From Polytrichum commune (taxonomy: Eukaryota; Streptophyta; Polytrichopsida; Polytrichales; Polytrichaceae): a stretch of DNA of 64,000 nt. The translations under genes and the position numbers were made by a program. Within the stretch, counting starts at the first letter, position 1. Each line of letters starts with the position of its first letter. Below the pieces are notes generated by a model, which was given only the letters and a program-made list of their open reading frames with translations, did not search any database and was not told the origin of the DNA. Shown piece by piece: positions 1 to 12,632 of the stretch. The stretch is from the NCBI GenBank assembly GCA_950295325.1, contig OX485807.1, forward strand, positions 46,036,440 to 46,100,439, given 5' to 3'.

Positions 1-3000
1 AAGAGAACACATCCTTTAACCCTAGCAGGATAGAAAAGGTTAAACTATGTGTGAAGATAAAGGATGAGAACATCAATGAAACCCTCGTCGCTCCAAAAAC
101 AATGAGAGTCCAAAAAATCTTGATACATTAGAAGACATGGACACAAAATATATAGTCATTCTCAACTTCCACCTATTTTGCTATACAAGATTCGACCCCA
201 TACAAAATGCCAAAATAATGAGAATGGAAATAGGAGCTTACATGAATCATGAGGCTAACGAAACTTGGGATGTTTGGCGTCGGATCGCCGTGAGCATATC
301 TACAACTTGATGCAACAAAAAGCTCTCAATAGACTTGCAAATCCCACACTCCCAACCTCTCCAAATCCTCCACATCTAGATCATCTTGCTCTTGAGAAAA
401 GTCATAACCGTTTGCCTCCGCCAACCTAGGTGTTGAGGCCCGACATGAAAGTCAAAGTGCAATGGAATCCATCAATGTCCGATAAGTTGGAGACGGCGGG
501 GAGGAGCTCACTTTACAGCAGCTAGAAGACGCAGGTGCAAGTTTGGGCGGAGCCTCACACATTAGGTTCAGCATGCCAGCTTCAGCGGTGCATCAGTTTT
601 GGACAAAGAGATTAAGTGAGACTAAACTTAAGAAGTTGATCTGTCACTTAAGTTTAGTTGAAACTTGGTAAATAGGGCCACCACATATATGCATCTTCAT
701 CATTCACATGTGCCGCTCTTTCCTCCTCACAAACCCTAAAGTTTGTCACCTCTATTCCCACAACTAATATAATGGTAGGTGTACCAATTTCACTTGCTAG
801 ATACTTCAAAACATCTGCATAAATCGGGATTAAATTAAACCCAACTTGCATCCCTTACACCAAAATGAACCTCATCTAACCACCTTAACCGAACTGCCCA
901 CCCTAATGCTCTCAATGGCAGGATCAAACTTCAAGAGATTGCTAGTTTAACACGAAATGATGCAACATCACCATGTACAACAACTAAGCGTTTTGAAACC
1001 TTCAGGCATGTCCCAACTTCATCACCATAGATTGCACCATACTCAAGTTGCACCCAAAACTTATAAAATCATCAATGTTGGTTGCATAGTCAAGATCTTG
1101 AATCAATACAACAAGCATCACATTTCCTCAAACGTTGTCCAATGTCCGAGTATAAAAATAGGTGTTCCATCCAATGGATCATGTGTCTGCTCAACAACAA
1201 GCAACATGGATGCATGTTCTCATGCTCAAGATCCTGTGAGACACATTTCTAGTGAATCAGATCGTACTCCATACCCACAAAATTCAAAGGCTTGATAATT
1301 TCCTATTACTTATGAGAATAGTGCAAATATCCTAACTTGTTTGATATTCCTCTAGTTGCAATATAAGAACTACTTGGTTCTCCGACTTGCACACTAAAAG
1401 GAAGGCCATCTTAGTAATAATAAGGTCTCCAGCAATCACTACTATATTGTTGGTGTATCAAAAATTTGTTTCTTGGGTTATTTTCGAGGTCACATGCTTA
1501 TCTCACCAACGCAAACCAAATAGTTTCCAAAACCTTAGTGCCCATCAAAATTTGAGAGTGAGGCACCTTCTATACAGTAGCACCATAGCTTGTTAGTGCA
1601 CAAATAATTCTCAAATAAAAAACCGAAAAAAGATGGGAAATTATGAACCCAATCAAACGAATAAGTGAAATTTTATATTAGGAAAAACTAATTAATGGAA
1701 ATTTTGGACTCTTCTAAGCTCCAACCACGTCAACGCGCCATAAGTGGTTGCACGCCAACATGTTAATGGCTTGGCGCCCTGCTCACTCAAAGCAGCAAAC
1801 TCTCTTTCTATATCCACCTCCCTCTCATCCTTGCTAATAGGGATAAAAGCAAAATCAATCCGTCGTTGTTTTGGTGCCATTTCTAATGCTCTTCTCACAC
1901 ATGTCAAATTGCAAATACATACAAAAGACCTAACACATACACTGTGCAAAGACAAACAAGATGCCACACTAAGTAAGATAAAGGTTAATACTTAGGTTTA
2001 AGGCCAAGAAGCCGCCACGAATGAATCAAAAAAACAACAACCTATTTCCAGTACTGGTGGAGCTTACCCAAATAAATAAATAATTAAATTAATTAAATCA
2101 TAAGATTGAAATTTTTTTATAAATCATATTTTAAGTTGACAAACCTCATTTTTCAAATATTAAATAAATATTCGTTTTGAGGTGCACGAGCCAGCTATGG
2201 TGCTACGGTACCCCTTCCCGCCCTCAAAAATCAAGTGGCCGCAAACTCTAGAAGGTTAAATCTCTTTCCCTATAATCGGTGGCCAATGAATATATATTAT
2301 AAACATTTGAAGACTTCATGGGTGCGATGAGCACATGGAATGGGCCAAAAACTTTGAAAGCCGGTTCCTTATTGATTGAAACATTTAATGGTCATTGTTC
2401 GCTTGCTCTAGATCGTGTGTCAAGCTACACTATTTGAATTTTCAAAGGAGTGTGAGCAAAAATCCACACCTAGTTGGTCCTACCATGGTCACGACAAGGT
2501 TGAAATTTGTGTAGTCAAGTAACGATTGTGGCAAGTTGGGGTTTGCGAGGAGATATGTCCAAATCTAACCAAAATTCAGACAATGAGGAAGCCGCAAAAT
2601 CCAAGGTCAAAATGTTGAGCTACTTACATTAAACATTTCACGCTTCCAGGTTACAAGTGGCCTGCGCTAATACAAATCAAAATTATCTAGACTCTACCCT
2701 CTCCATTAGAACTTGCAAAAACACCCAAATGAGTTTGTTAACCTATATTGGAAGGGTTCAACCCATCAATAACTATCGCAACTGGAGTGCGATGAGACAT
2801 ACACCAACACTCAATCACAAAACTCAACGACCCTTATCTCTAAACCCACCACCAAAAACCTAATGAAATCCACATACATAATGACGTAAAATACCGCACA
2901 TGTCTGATTCTAAACAAAAGAAAGCTAGACCACCAATGACCAAAGCGTTCAACTTATAAGGCTCCGCTAGTTAAGATCCAACACTTGATTTCCACAACCG

Positions 3001-3600
3001 TCATTAACATTCAAGTCCAACTCATAAGCACTAGATTCGAAATACGAGAACTAAACAGACGGCGATTCACTACGTCTCCTCCAACATGTTTACGGTAGAG
3101 GAGCATGGCTAGGGCTCTATTCCACCTTTGAAGGTACTCTATTACCATTGCCCGATCGCAAAGGTCGCCTCATTCCTCAACAAAACCCGTAAGTAGTCCA
3201 AAATTGCAACTACAACATCAAGTTTGTCAGTATGCTCTATGCCACTGCAACGGACTGTGTAAATTGCACAAGTACTTGAACAACGACAGGTCTCGTCTAT
3301 CATTCGGCACAACACGTCAACAAGCTTGTCTCACACATGAAACCCTCCCACCCACGAGCACAAAGATAGATCCAGGGCAGAAGGCAGAACCTGTGTTCTC
3401 TGTGAAGCTTCAGTTGTAAGTGCTCACTTAAGTTGCACAAGATGGATCCCGCAATGTGCACAGCAGGCACTTGGAAGTTGGAAGTTTAGATAATTACAAC
3501 ATCATCACTTGGGAAGGAGAGCGCACTCCACCACACGCAGTGTCTGGAAAGTGATTCGCAAGCCATTAGGGAGGAGTTCTAACTTAAGTACAGTAGCAAT
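1..3600. other. AT-rich intergenic sequence, no gene recognised
   Basis: The open frames here are short, lack recognisable domains and overlap each other on both strands. I see no intact transposon end, RNA gene or conserved coding block. A degenerate repeat origin is likely but not demonstrated. Confidence 0.5.
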
Positions 3601-3619
3601 GCTCACTTCCCGACACAAC

Positions 3620-3722
3620 TACACTACTAAATATGATATTTAGCACTACACTGCAGTTTACAATTGTTATTGAGCAAGACGATTAGAATTGATGACACTA
3701 AATCTTGTATTCAGTGTGGCAG
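3620..3722 (-). repeat. Short dispersed repeat, copy 1 (reverse orientation)
   Basis: This block contains the palindromic core ACTAAATATGATATTTAG and a body around GTCTTGCTCAATA when read on the minus strand. The same body recurs in forward orientation near 10.53-10.78 kb and 29.65-29.88 kb. The three copies share spaced blocks rather than perfect identity, as expected of an old non-autonomous element. Family not identified. Confidence 0.55.
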
Positions 3723-3819
3723 TCGGAGGATGGCAGATGCAACTAGGCTTGCATAGAACTGTTCCCCCACGCGGTGCCTTGGGACATGAACAGTAAGCTC
3801 CAAATTTCTAAGAGCTTTT

Positions 3820-4320
3820 GGCGGCCCTCCTTGCACGGCAACCACAATTCATGCATTGACATGATCAAATATGTAAAAGTTACGCAATCACGTAGTTCAC
3901 AACATTACTCAATCACGTGGGTCGGTTCCATGACCCCGGACTATGTTAATTGAATTCCATGACCCCGGACTATGTCGATTGAATTCCATGACCCTAGACT
4001 ATCTCAATTGAATACCATGACCCTAGACTATCCCAATTGAATACCATGACCCCGGACTATGTCAATTGGATTCCATGGGCCCTCGAACAAAGTGGGAATA
4101 CTCGTTTTTTTTTCTCACATTTAGGATGAACTTCAAAATTTGGGTGGAGTTATACTCTTGTCACTATGCGCAAGGTTCACTATTCATCCTAGTAATATTC
4201 ACAAGAAACGTTGTTCATCTCTATATTATTCCCTAAAATTACTATTCATAGCAGAAATATCATTGACATTATTGACATTATTCATAATATTCATAATATT
4301 TATATTGGCACTATTCATGG
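3820..4320 (+). repeat. Dispersed repeat family X, copy with internal 29-bp tandem array
   Basis: The copy opens with GGCGGCCCTCCTTGCACGG. It then carries a 29-bp unit (core TTCCATGACCCCGGACTATG) whose starts fall at 3926, 3955, 3984, 4013, 4042 and 4071, an exact 29-bp period. The same leader and a single 29-bp-like unit occur in the three tandem copies at 7988-8473. Its right flank, rich in CACTATTCA motifs, is found again in reverse orientation at the end of the window. The superfamily is unknown, as I see no clear terminal inverted repeats. Confidence 0.75.
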
Positions 4321-5353
4321 GTGCAAGCATGGGCTGCATGGTAAAGTGGACAGCTCCTGATCCATGCCTAGTGTTAAGTGAAAGTGATTCAATTTTATGT
4401 ACTAACTTTGAATTTTGTGAAGAGAAAAATCATAGACATTTTAAAAACATATTGATCTACAAAGCCAAGCAATTTATGATGACAAAAAAAATTCCAAGAA
4501 AAGTCTACTTATTTTAGAAGACGGTGCAAGTGGTGGGCAAGTAGGTGATATTGAATAAGTGATTGTCTAATTTTTTTTAATATGATAAAATTGCATTAAA
4601 TTGATGGTTTTTTACAAAGTTTTGTGGTGATGCCCTCAAGTAGATAATGGATTCATGGAATATAAAAAAAAACTCTAACTTCAAAATAGTTAAGGTCATG
4701 AAATCTACATCCAAAACTAGACTCAACCATTTGCTTTTGAGCATCACTTTTGACGCTAAGTATTGAAGATCTCAACTTGATATTCTACATTTGAGTATTT
4801 AACACAACAATAGAGGTCATCATAAAAAAATTCCAATTTAAATAACTCTTTGCTACTACTTTTAGGCCTTTGACCAAAAAAATTATGGTTTTAGTATACC
4901 GGAGCACTTTTTTGGTCTACTTTACCATGCTTGCACCCTCATGTTGACACTATTCATTATATGTTCCGGCGCTAGTTTCTTCCTAATTTTTTAAGTTTCT
5001 TCCCGTTAACGTAAGATAGTGGAGGTCCATTGTTAGATGATAAATATAGAATGAAACACAACCATGTAGCTTGAATAATGGGCAATTAGAAGTTTTTGCA
5101 CGGTCTAATTTTGACCCAAGAAATTTTACATCGGTAAAGAGGCAACCTTTTTGAACATATCGGTGTGCACAAAATAATCCTACTAGAGTGGGTGGAGAAT
5201 TAGAGTGGAAATAATTAGTATGCGCCACCCTAATTGCCTACCGGGGTTGGAAATAATGTTGGTCCACCTCCGCCACACCAGGAATCACTACTAACTAAAG
5301 GTGGGGCAAGGGGACACTGGAATGACATTTAGACGACACCGTTCTACCCAATC
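4321..5353. other. AT-rich intergenic sequence, nothing recognised
   Basis: No recognisable gene or element end. The region is AT-rich with short homopolymer runs. Confidence 0.4.
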
Positions 5354-5356
5354 TAA

Positions 5357-5876
5357 TGCCCCCTCCCCACCTCACTTTAGCTAAGCCTAACAATATGTTC
5401 TTAAATCACAGCCTTCAGACCATCGACGTTATCTAGTGCCGAGCCTTGTTGGCAAATGATGTGGCATGGTTTGAAAGTGGAGGTTTTAAGCCCCAAGCAC
5501 CGACCCTCCCATAGGTACCTAGACATGAGGCAAGAATGTAGGACCTTTAAAAGCGTCGCCTCCCGCCCTTGTGATTGGTTGCCTTTAGTCTCAGCTATGA
5601 AGGCACAAGGAGCTTCATTAACAAAAACCCATGGTAAGATAGATGAGTAGTAAGGCATTTGGGGATAGGACAAAAACTATCCAACATTCATTGCTTGGTA
5701 GATAAAACAATGACCATGTGTGAAAGCTACTCAACTAGAACCTACTCGACAATCTCCGGAGCAAGTTCTTGTAGATGCATTGGGATAGCCGGACGCCTCC
5801 GCTATAACCGAGGGAGCTTTACCCGGTTTTTAGGAAAGACTTTGGTTATTTGGTAAAGTTGGGTGGGGAGGGGGCA
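5357..5876. mobile_element. PIF/Harbinger-type (Tourist-like) MITE, family A copy 1
   Basis: Terminal inverted repeats start TGCCCCCTCCCCACCT at the left and end with the complement at the right. The element is flanked on both sides by TAA (5354-5356 and 5877-5879), the TWA target duplication typical of PIF/Harbinger elements. The 520-bp interior has no transposase, so it is non-autonomous. A second copy lies at 47194-47600 with a TTA duplication. This copy has about 110 bp internally that the other lacks. The short open frames inside are not coding. Confidence 0.85.
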
Positions 5877-6611
5877 TAACAAATATTAGATTTGAAGTGG
5901 GGGTTATCCATGGCCATGTCAAACCCATGTCGTCTTGGATGCCAAGGTGGGGATAAGTTTACGCTTAAATCATGGTGCATATATCATCTAGGAGGACTAC
6001 AAGGCCGATAAGTGTCAAAGTCTTTGCACATTCTTCCGAGCACTATTCCGGGCCTTCGCTTTTCCATTCACTGTGGGCAAACCAATTTCTACCAACAAGT
6101 ATTCTTCTAAACTCACAGTTACCTTTGACAGTAACTTGCATGAAGTTCAAAAAAATTGACGGCTCATCAGGTAACACGATCGTGTGTTAATAATACATGT
6201 CTCCCTTGGGTAAAAACATTCACTATATATGATATTTATTGTCACTTGTTGTTTGGAATTATGCAATGCTATATCTTTCCATTGCTAATGTAACTTTCTA
6301 CCAAGTAAAGTTGTTAACGTTCTGTAATGTCCAAACCACCAATTTGACATTTGTTGGTAAAGTATGGAATATACAGTATATAGATATAGCATCGCATGAT
6401 TCCAAATAGTAAGTGACACCAAACATCATATTTAGTGCAGTAATCGCTTGCATCCTGTATTGAGGGTCGTCATTCCCTTCTTTGCAAGGGCTAGCCCGAC
6501 CATTCACATCAAGTCATGCAGAAAACGGAGCCACACTGCATTTACACATGGATATTGTACTTATAAGTGGCTGTATCCAGGTATTAAACACAGGGAACAT
6601 GTAATTCCTTT

Positions 6612-6643
6612 CATCCATCCATCCATCCATCCATCCATCCATG
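6612..6643. repeat. (ATCC)n microsatellite
   Basis: About seven to eight uninterrupted CATC/ATCC tetranucleotide units are seen directly. Confidence 0.9.
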
Positions 6644-6693
6644 CAACAGACCGAATCCGCAATATACAGCATGGACTATAAGTTAAGCACATA

Positions 6694-7115
6694 AGGTAGA
6701 AATACATTAACCCGTGAAAATAAGGTGATTCGCATCGAAGATCTGGTCTGACAGTCATGAGATAATTTTCCAAGATAGACGAGAAGGATTCATGAAGAAT
6801 GCACGTTGTTTCATATTTTTCTGCCTTGTATAAAAAATTCCATAATTTTTCAAAGTGGAAAGTTTGTCCAACCCCCTACTCGTTCACTACATTCTCCCTA
6901 CACCGAACACGGTACTTCGCATTTTCATACATAACATCGTCTAAATTGGTTACCTCATGAGTACTTTAACACTTGACTCCCATTGGCTACACTAAGTGTA
7001 CACACATTGAAGTTGCTGCTAAACCATGATCGGTTTAAAAAATGGCACTTCACCATTATGATGGAGGTCTAGTGTATGGCTAGAGGGTGGTTAAGCGCTT
7101 ATGGTGTTTCTACCT
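6694..7115. mobile_element. MITE family C, copy 1 (TA duplication)
   Basis: The ends are AGGTAGAAATAC at the left and GTGTTTCTACCT at the right. They are flanked by TA at 6692-6693 and 7116-7117. The interior matches the element at 20885-21339 over several blocks, including AACCCGTGAAAATAAGGTGA just inside the left end. TIRs plus a TA duplication fit a Tc1/mariner-type non-autonomous element, but superfamily assignment is tentative. Confidence 0.7.
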
Positions 7116-7987
7116 TATATAGTTCACATAGATAATGCAATCCATGTAGGGGTGATGGATGTAGGTTATAAAGGTCCATGATGGCCTCCAGACCATGGGC
7201 ATAAGATGATGACGAGGACAACCGACAAACTCCCAAAAGGCATATTATCTCTTTCAATCCGATCCGAATAAATTCAACATTCTCGACTGAAATATTTGAT
7301 GGGCATTTATATGTGGCATCGTACGCATGGTTTTTATTTACTAGCATGGTGAACAAGTTTTGTGCCCTAATTACGTAGAAGTGTTCCTAAGCTTGACCAC
7401 TAAAGAACACAAGTGCTTAGGATCTTTAAAATGAACCACAACGCACATAGTTTTCTTGGTGAAATGTTGAATACATATTTCACATGTCAATTTCGACAAG
7501 CTAGTTGCATGCTAGAACCAAGTCTGCTCTATTAGGTAGGGATCTATTATGATTTTGAACCTAACAGTGAAGTTTTTGCATTTTTTAGTTTATGGCTTAC
7601 TATTATATATTAAGAACCAGTTATTTCTTCGTTATGGAGATTCTAGTTCATTTTCCGCATGAAATTGATCTTACCACTTCTTACTATTTGCAAAATCTTG
7701 TGGATTAGGGGGCATGTTGAATCGATAAGTTATTGCACCTATAGAATGTGAAATACTTCCACACAAAATAGTTGTGGGTGAATGAAGCATCACTGACTTA
7801 GACATGTGGGCCATGTTGAATGTCCTTATTGTTTGATTAATGCTAGAAACTCCAACTCATTTTTTCTTCATTGTAGAGACCCACATGGAGACATGGACAG
7901 TGAAGAAGGCCAACATAATGAAGCGGAACATAAGAAGAATTCCAACAAAAACGTAGTCCAATAAAGTTGTACATCGAGGTAATTTTA

Positions 7988-8473
7988 GGCAGCCCTCCTT
8001 GCACGGCAACCACGATTGCAGCATTGACCTAATCAAGTATGTATAAGGTATTCAATCACGTAGTTAAATAACATTATTTAGCCATGTGGGTCGGTTCCAT
8101 GACCACTATGTCAATTATATTCCATGGGCCCTTGAACAAAGTGAGAGGCGGCCCTCCTTGCACGGTAACCACGATTGTAGCATTGACATGATCAAGTATG
8201 TATAAGGTATTCAATCATGTAGTCAAATAACATTATTTAGCCATGTGGGTCGGTTCCATGACTACTATGTCAATTATATTCCATGGACCCTTGAACAAAG
8301 TGAGAGGCGGCCCTCCTTGCACAGTAACCAGGATGGTAGCATTGAAATGATCAAGTATGTATAAGGTATTCAATCACGTAGTCAAATAACATTATTTAGC
8401 CATGTGGGTCAGTTCCATGACCATAGACTATGTCAATTAAATTTCATGGGTTCTTGAACACAGTGGGAATATT
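7988..8473 (+). repeat. Dispersed repeat family X, three tandem 159-bp units
   Basis: Units begin at 7988, 8147 and 8306 with GGC(A/G)GCCCTCCTTGCAC, an exact period of 159 bp. Each unit corresponds to the leader plus a single 29-bp block of the 3.82-kb copy. The whole unit has therefore been amplified here, whereas only the 29-bp subunit was amplified at 3.93-4.10 kb. Confidence 0.85.
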
Positions 8474-10520
8474 CATTTATTATTCACATACCGTAGTTTA
8501 CTAGCAGGTTCGGCAACTTGCTACCTAATATTTAATTAAAGTTCAAAAAGTAGGTTCGACATCTAAAAATATTACATTCATATTTTCGACAATTTTCTCT
8601 TTTAAGGGCGTAGGATGATTTATGAGTGAATCGAATAGATATTTTATTACAAAATGTGAACTTTCATTACAAAATGTTTGGCTCTATAGGTCTCCGAAAT
8701 TTGGGGCACTTCCTCAACAAAACCAAGCCTCTTTAATAATGTATAGGCCAAGAATGGATGTAGTAAAAGTAAGTGACATTCCCATAAGTATAGGTCTCAC
8801 ATCAAACAAAGTTTTGCCTCCAAAATGTATAAGATATGTCTTTGAAATTCTAACTAGGAATTATCTAGAGCCTCTTATGGAACATCATAGGATAACAACT
8901 CACATTCTTTTTATTTTTTCTTGTTGTCTTAACATTTAGATGATTATTAACACCAATTTTCTATCTATAAAGAGAAACTTATCATACAAAGATGTTCTCC
9001 CCCACTTGAATGGTTATCATCCAATGCACTCATTTGACTCAAAAAAATTTAGCTAGTTGATAATAAGCGAGGCTTTGTATTCTTGTGTGTCACATGTATT
9101 TTTTTCTCCTTGCGTAGACTAACCCGGGTGGTCTGTAGAAACCCAAAAGGATACGAGGGCTCCTAGAATCACCTGCGAAGCATTGGAAATAATGTGTGTC
9201 CAAGACCCCGGTTTGTCCCCTCTGTCTTTCTTGAGACTTCCGACCAACACCTCACATAAAAGAAAATACTCATTTTACATCAAAAGTAATATCATAAAAT
9301 AAAATATTCATCCCACCTATTTGCTACAAAACCAATTACTATGGCCCCACACTAATTTTTCATTATACTTTTGACGTGGGTTGAAAGTTGACATGGCCCA
9401 CATTAAATTTTATTATGAGATTTAATGTGGGCTCTAAAGGAATTATTGTGGTCCACATTAATAGGACTATATAGTGTACTTTGTCCACAATCACTTGGGG
9501 CTCATACATGATGCATATACAACATGAATGAAAAGGATATCCACTTCATGCAACGATTAGAAATTACTTGCTTGGCAATCAAAGAGAAATTAAATATCAA
9601 GACTAAAATGGAAAAAAAACTACTAAAATTACCCTAAGTCCCTATGGTAGAGACTAGTAACTCGTATTTACGTAAATTTGGACATATTTTCAAATTACGG
9701 ACTTGTTCTTTGCTTCAACTCAACGGCTAGGGCCATTGATATCCTTATGATATACCTAACTTTTATAAGAGATGTGTGAATCCTTAGTGATTACTTGAAC
9801 GTTGGGCTTTCAAATACAGTGGAAATTTCAAATATATATATTTCATCAATTATTTTTCAATGCATATTATTAAATGTTGAATATTGAAAATAACATCAAA
9901 ACAACTGCTATAACATTTTCATTATTGACTCTACAAATTCTATTGAAGGATCCTACCATACATTCCTATCATAGGATCATATCATAGAATTTAGAATGTT
10001 ATAATTATGGACTTGGACTTAATCCAATTCTACTTAAATACCAATTTAATAAAGAAAAAAATATCAAGAGTTAGTTAAAATCTAAGATTCACACACTAAT
10101 TTTATTGTTGGTTGGCAAGTAAACCATGCCCAGGGGGTGGACTTCCCATTGGAAACCCAAATGACATGCATGGGTCACTATGAGATCAAAGCCCCTATAC
10201 ACAAATGTTTTTATAAAGAAGAACAATTGCATACATAGTAACGGCTAGAAAATGCTTCATTACATACAGTACATATACATCATGAAACAAAAAACCATTT
10301 ATTACATATGCAATCCACTTTCACCTTCCAATGAAAATGTCATTAGCAATTGTTTCACGAATAGGATGTAACTCAATGATTGCCAAAGGCACATATATAC
10401 GTTCTATGGTCTAGGCAATCATTTTTATGACCCCCCCCCCCTCCAATAAGTATCAAATAATACACCACAATCTACTTCAAAAAGGAAGTGATAACATGAT
10501 CAAATGCGACAACGGCAACA
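8474..10520. other. AT-rich sequence with one unrecognised open frame
   Basis: An open frame at 8622-8939 (+, 105 codons) has a fairly coding-like composition but no motif I recognise and no visible splice partner. I do not call it a gene. A poly-C run occurs near 10431-10441. Nothing else stands out. Confidence 0.35.
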
Positions 10521-10527
10521 AGATTTA

Positions 10528-10775
10528 AGTCCACTAAATATGATATTTAGTTTAGTGCCACCAATTCTAATTGTCTTGCTCAATACTAATTGTAAACCTC
10601 AGTGTAAGTGTCACCGACACTAAATGTCAACCCAACAGTATTAGTCATTCCTTGTATTTCTTAGGGGATTATAGATTTACAATGTTGCAATTATTGTCAC
10701 TTACCAAGTGAGTTTTCATCCAATTTTTCAATCATACATGGCAATATTTCATCACAAGTTGCTGACAAGAGAAGG
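10528..10775 (+). repeat. Short dispersed repeat, copy 2
   Basis: This block shares the ACTAAATATGATATTTAG core and the GTCTTGCTCAATACTA body with 3620-3722 (inverted). It shares a longer body with 29648-29875, including the TCACTTAC and TTTTCATCCAA blocks. No coding content. Confidence 0.6.
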
Positions 10776-11958
10776 TAGGGTTTTGGCCAATGAATGAACT
10801 CATCCATCATCCATGACAATACTTATTCACTTATTCATAAAAAGGATCATCCAAAAAGTCACCAAAGTGACATAAAATATCAAATGACACTCAAAGTTAT
10901 ATTTAGTGTAGTACTTAGATAACTTTAATTTTTTTGGCTGATTCTCGAATAAACTGTAGCCACACCCTGGCATTAATATCTTCACTATGATGTCAAATGT
11001 CCACCCACATGATATATGTGGTCTTTTTGTATATAATCATGTCACAGTGGCTGCATGGCAAGTTAAAAAAAACTACACCTGAAGCATGAGTGTTCACATT
11101 TTCAAAGATTGCTTGCTTATTATCAAACTCATCAAAATTATGAAACCACCTGAATATCAGTTATTTGCACCTAATTTACATGGTATGTATTTCAATATAG
11201 GTCATTTATATATGGTCCCGACTCTCCAAATCACATTTAATGAAATACTTGTTGAGATGAGCGTACAATACACTACATGAAATCTCAATACATGTAAATT
11301 ACCACATCACACTAGCAATGTCTTGCATTCAAATGATTCGCATGGTATCAATTGCCATTCACATATGTTCATCATGTCCAAAGCTTCAAGATCATGTATA
11401 CGGTGTTGAAAGAATAGAAAAATTTCCCAAGTGTTCAAACACACAAATAGCCTAAATGAGATATCTAAGTCGATCACAATTCAGGAAATAATTGCATGGC
11501 AAAAGTTTCTCTAGTAATATGTTTCAGGTATTGACTCTTTTTTACATAGAGCCTAAAAATGAATGCCCTTTCAACTTTGAAGTCGACATAAACACCAATT
11601 CACTTAAGGAGAAGCTTTCAACATAGTAGACTTTTGGTAGGGTCTATGTGAGATTTGGGCAAACCAACCCATACACTCATTCCTTATTGGATGCCTAAAC
11701 CCTTGCCTCCAAGAAACAAGTGTATGGGTTGTTTCGCCCCAGCTGTCTATGTGATCATTTAAAGAGAAAAATGATCTTCACTTTGACCTCTTATAACTTT
11801 CCCATCTCAACTAGAACCTAGAATGGTGTCTATAATATCTTGAGCACTCAGTCCAATCTCATTGTAATATGTGCCTTTTAATGTCCATGCTCAATATAAC
11901 GCACACGTCTTCCGAGAGTCCATTCTTGATAACAACAAGCTTTGTGATAACACATATA

Positions 11959-12000
11959 AAGTCTCACCTCAATAATACAACACCTCAATTATACAACGCA
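11959..12000 (+). repeat. Possible left terminal repeat of the Tigger-like element
   Basis: AGTCTCACCTCAATAATACA resembles the left end CAGTCCCACCTCTTTAATAC of the element at 44602, and follows a TATA-rich flank. It lies about 400 bp upstream of the transposase remnant. No matching right end was found beyond 16.4 kb. Confidence 0.35.
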
Positions 12001-12419
12001 TTTCCCATCGACCAAAGTTTCTAGTGTTGATTCACCCCGATATTACGACTACAACACTCGTACAATTTTAAGCCTAATTTGTCATATAATAGACGTAATT
12101 GATGTGCATGAGTGATGGGACCCACACTAAAACAGTTTGTTTTGGGATTGGGGAGATGTTATAGTTCAAGCTACTAACCTACACTTGAAGAGACTCAAGC
12201 AAATATCTTTGTCGGATTTCATGAAATCCATTATCTTAGAATACAAAAAATCCTCACTATCGGGATACACTAAAACCCATATTGTCTTCAATGCCAGCTT
12301 ATTGGCATCCTTGTCGAGGACGGCGGAAAATAGGGGGTTGGGGCCCTTAGCTTCAAGCACGATTGCGTGTGTGGTGGTTTGCAAACAGAATGGTATGGAT
12401 GGCATTAGAGCCATTTTAT

Positions 12420-12632
12420 AGTTGGATGATGGACAATTTTGCTACTAGTTCCCTTAAGCATGTTGGTAGTGATGAATCGTATGGTTATTCCACCTTACAA
12501 TTTAGCAATATTACTATTGCTTTCTTATCACCTAGTGTTACAAGGATGGTACAACCCTTGGATCAAGTATTAATTGCCAAAGTATTTGGCGTTTTTCCTA
12601 TACACACGGGTTATTCACAAGTGAATACACAA
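12420..12632 (+). pseudogene. Tigger/pogo-type DDE transposase remnant, middle part
   Basis: The + frame 12363-12680 encodes an MDNF segment and then the block NITIAFLSPSVTRMVQPLDQ followed by VLIAKVF. This corresponds to the pogo/Tigger (DDE_1) signature in which an aspartate-containing strand precedes a PLDQG-V-I-A motif. Here the glycine after PLDQ is replaced by valine, and the N-terminal DNA-binding region is missing. The frame stops shortly after the motif, where AGTCATA-rich DNA begins. The downstream part of the same transposase appears to resume at about 15.8 kb. I read this as a dead transposase split by a later insertion. Confidence 0.65.

Noticed and set aside
5456-5650. A 64-codon frame and its antisense 90-codon partner
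   Set aside because: Both lie inside a Harbinger-type MITE whose second copy breaks the frames.
7988-8473. A CRISPR-like array
   Set aside because: The three 159-bp units are directly adjacent full-length tandem copies without repeat-spacer structure, in a plant genome.
12137-12421. Opposed 94- and 82-codon frames just before the Tigger block
   Set aside because: Neither shows a transposase or other domain, and they overlap on opposite strands.
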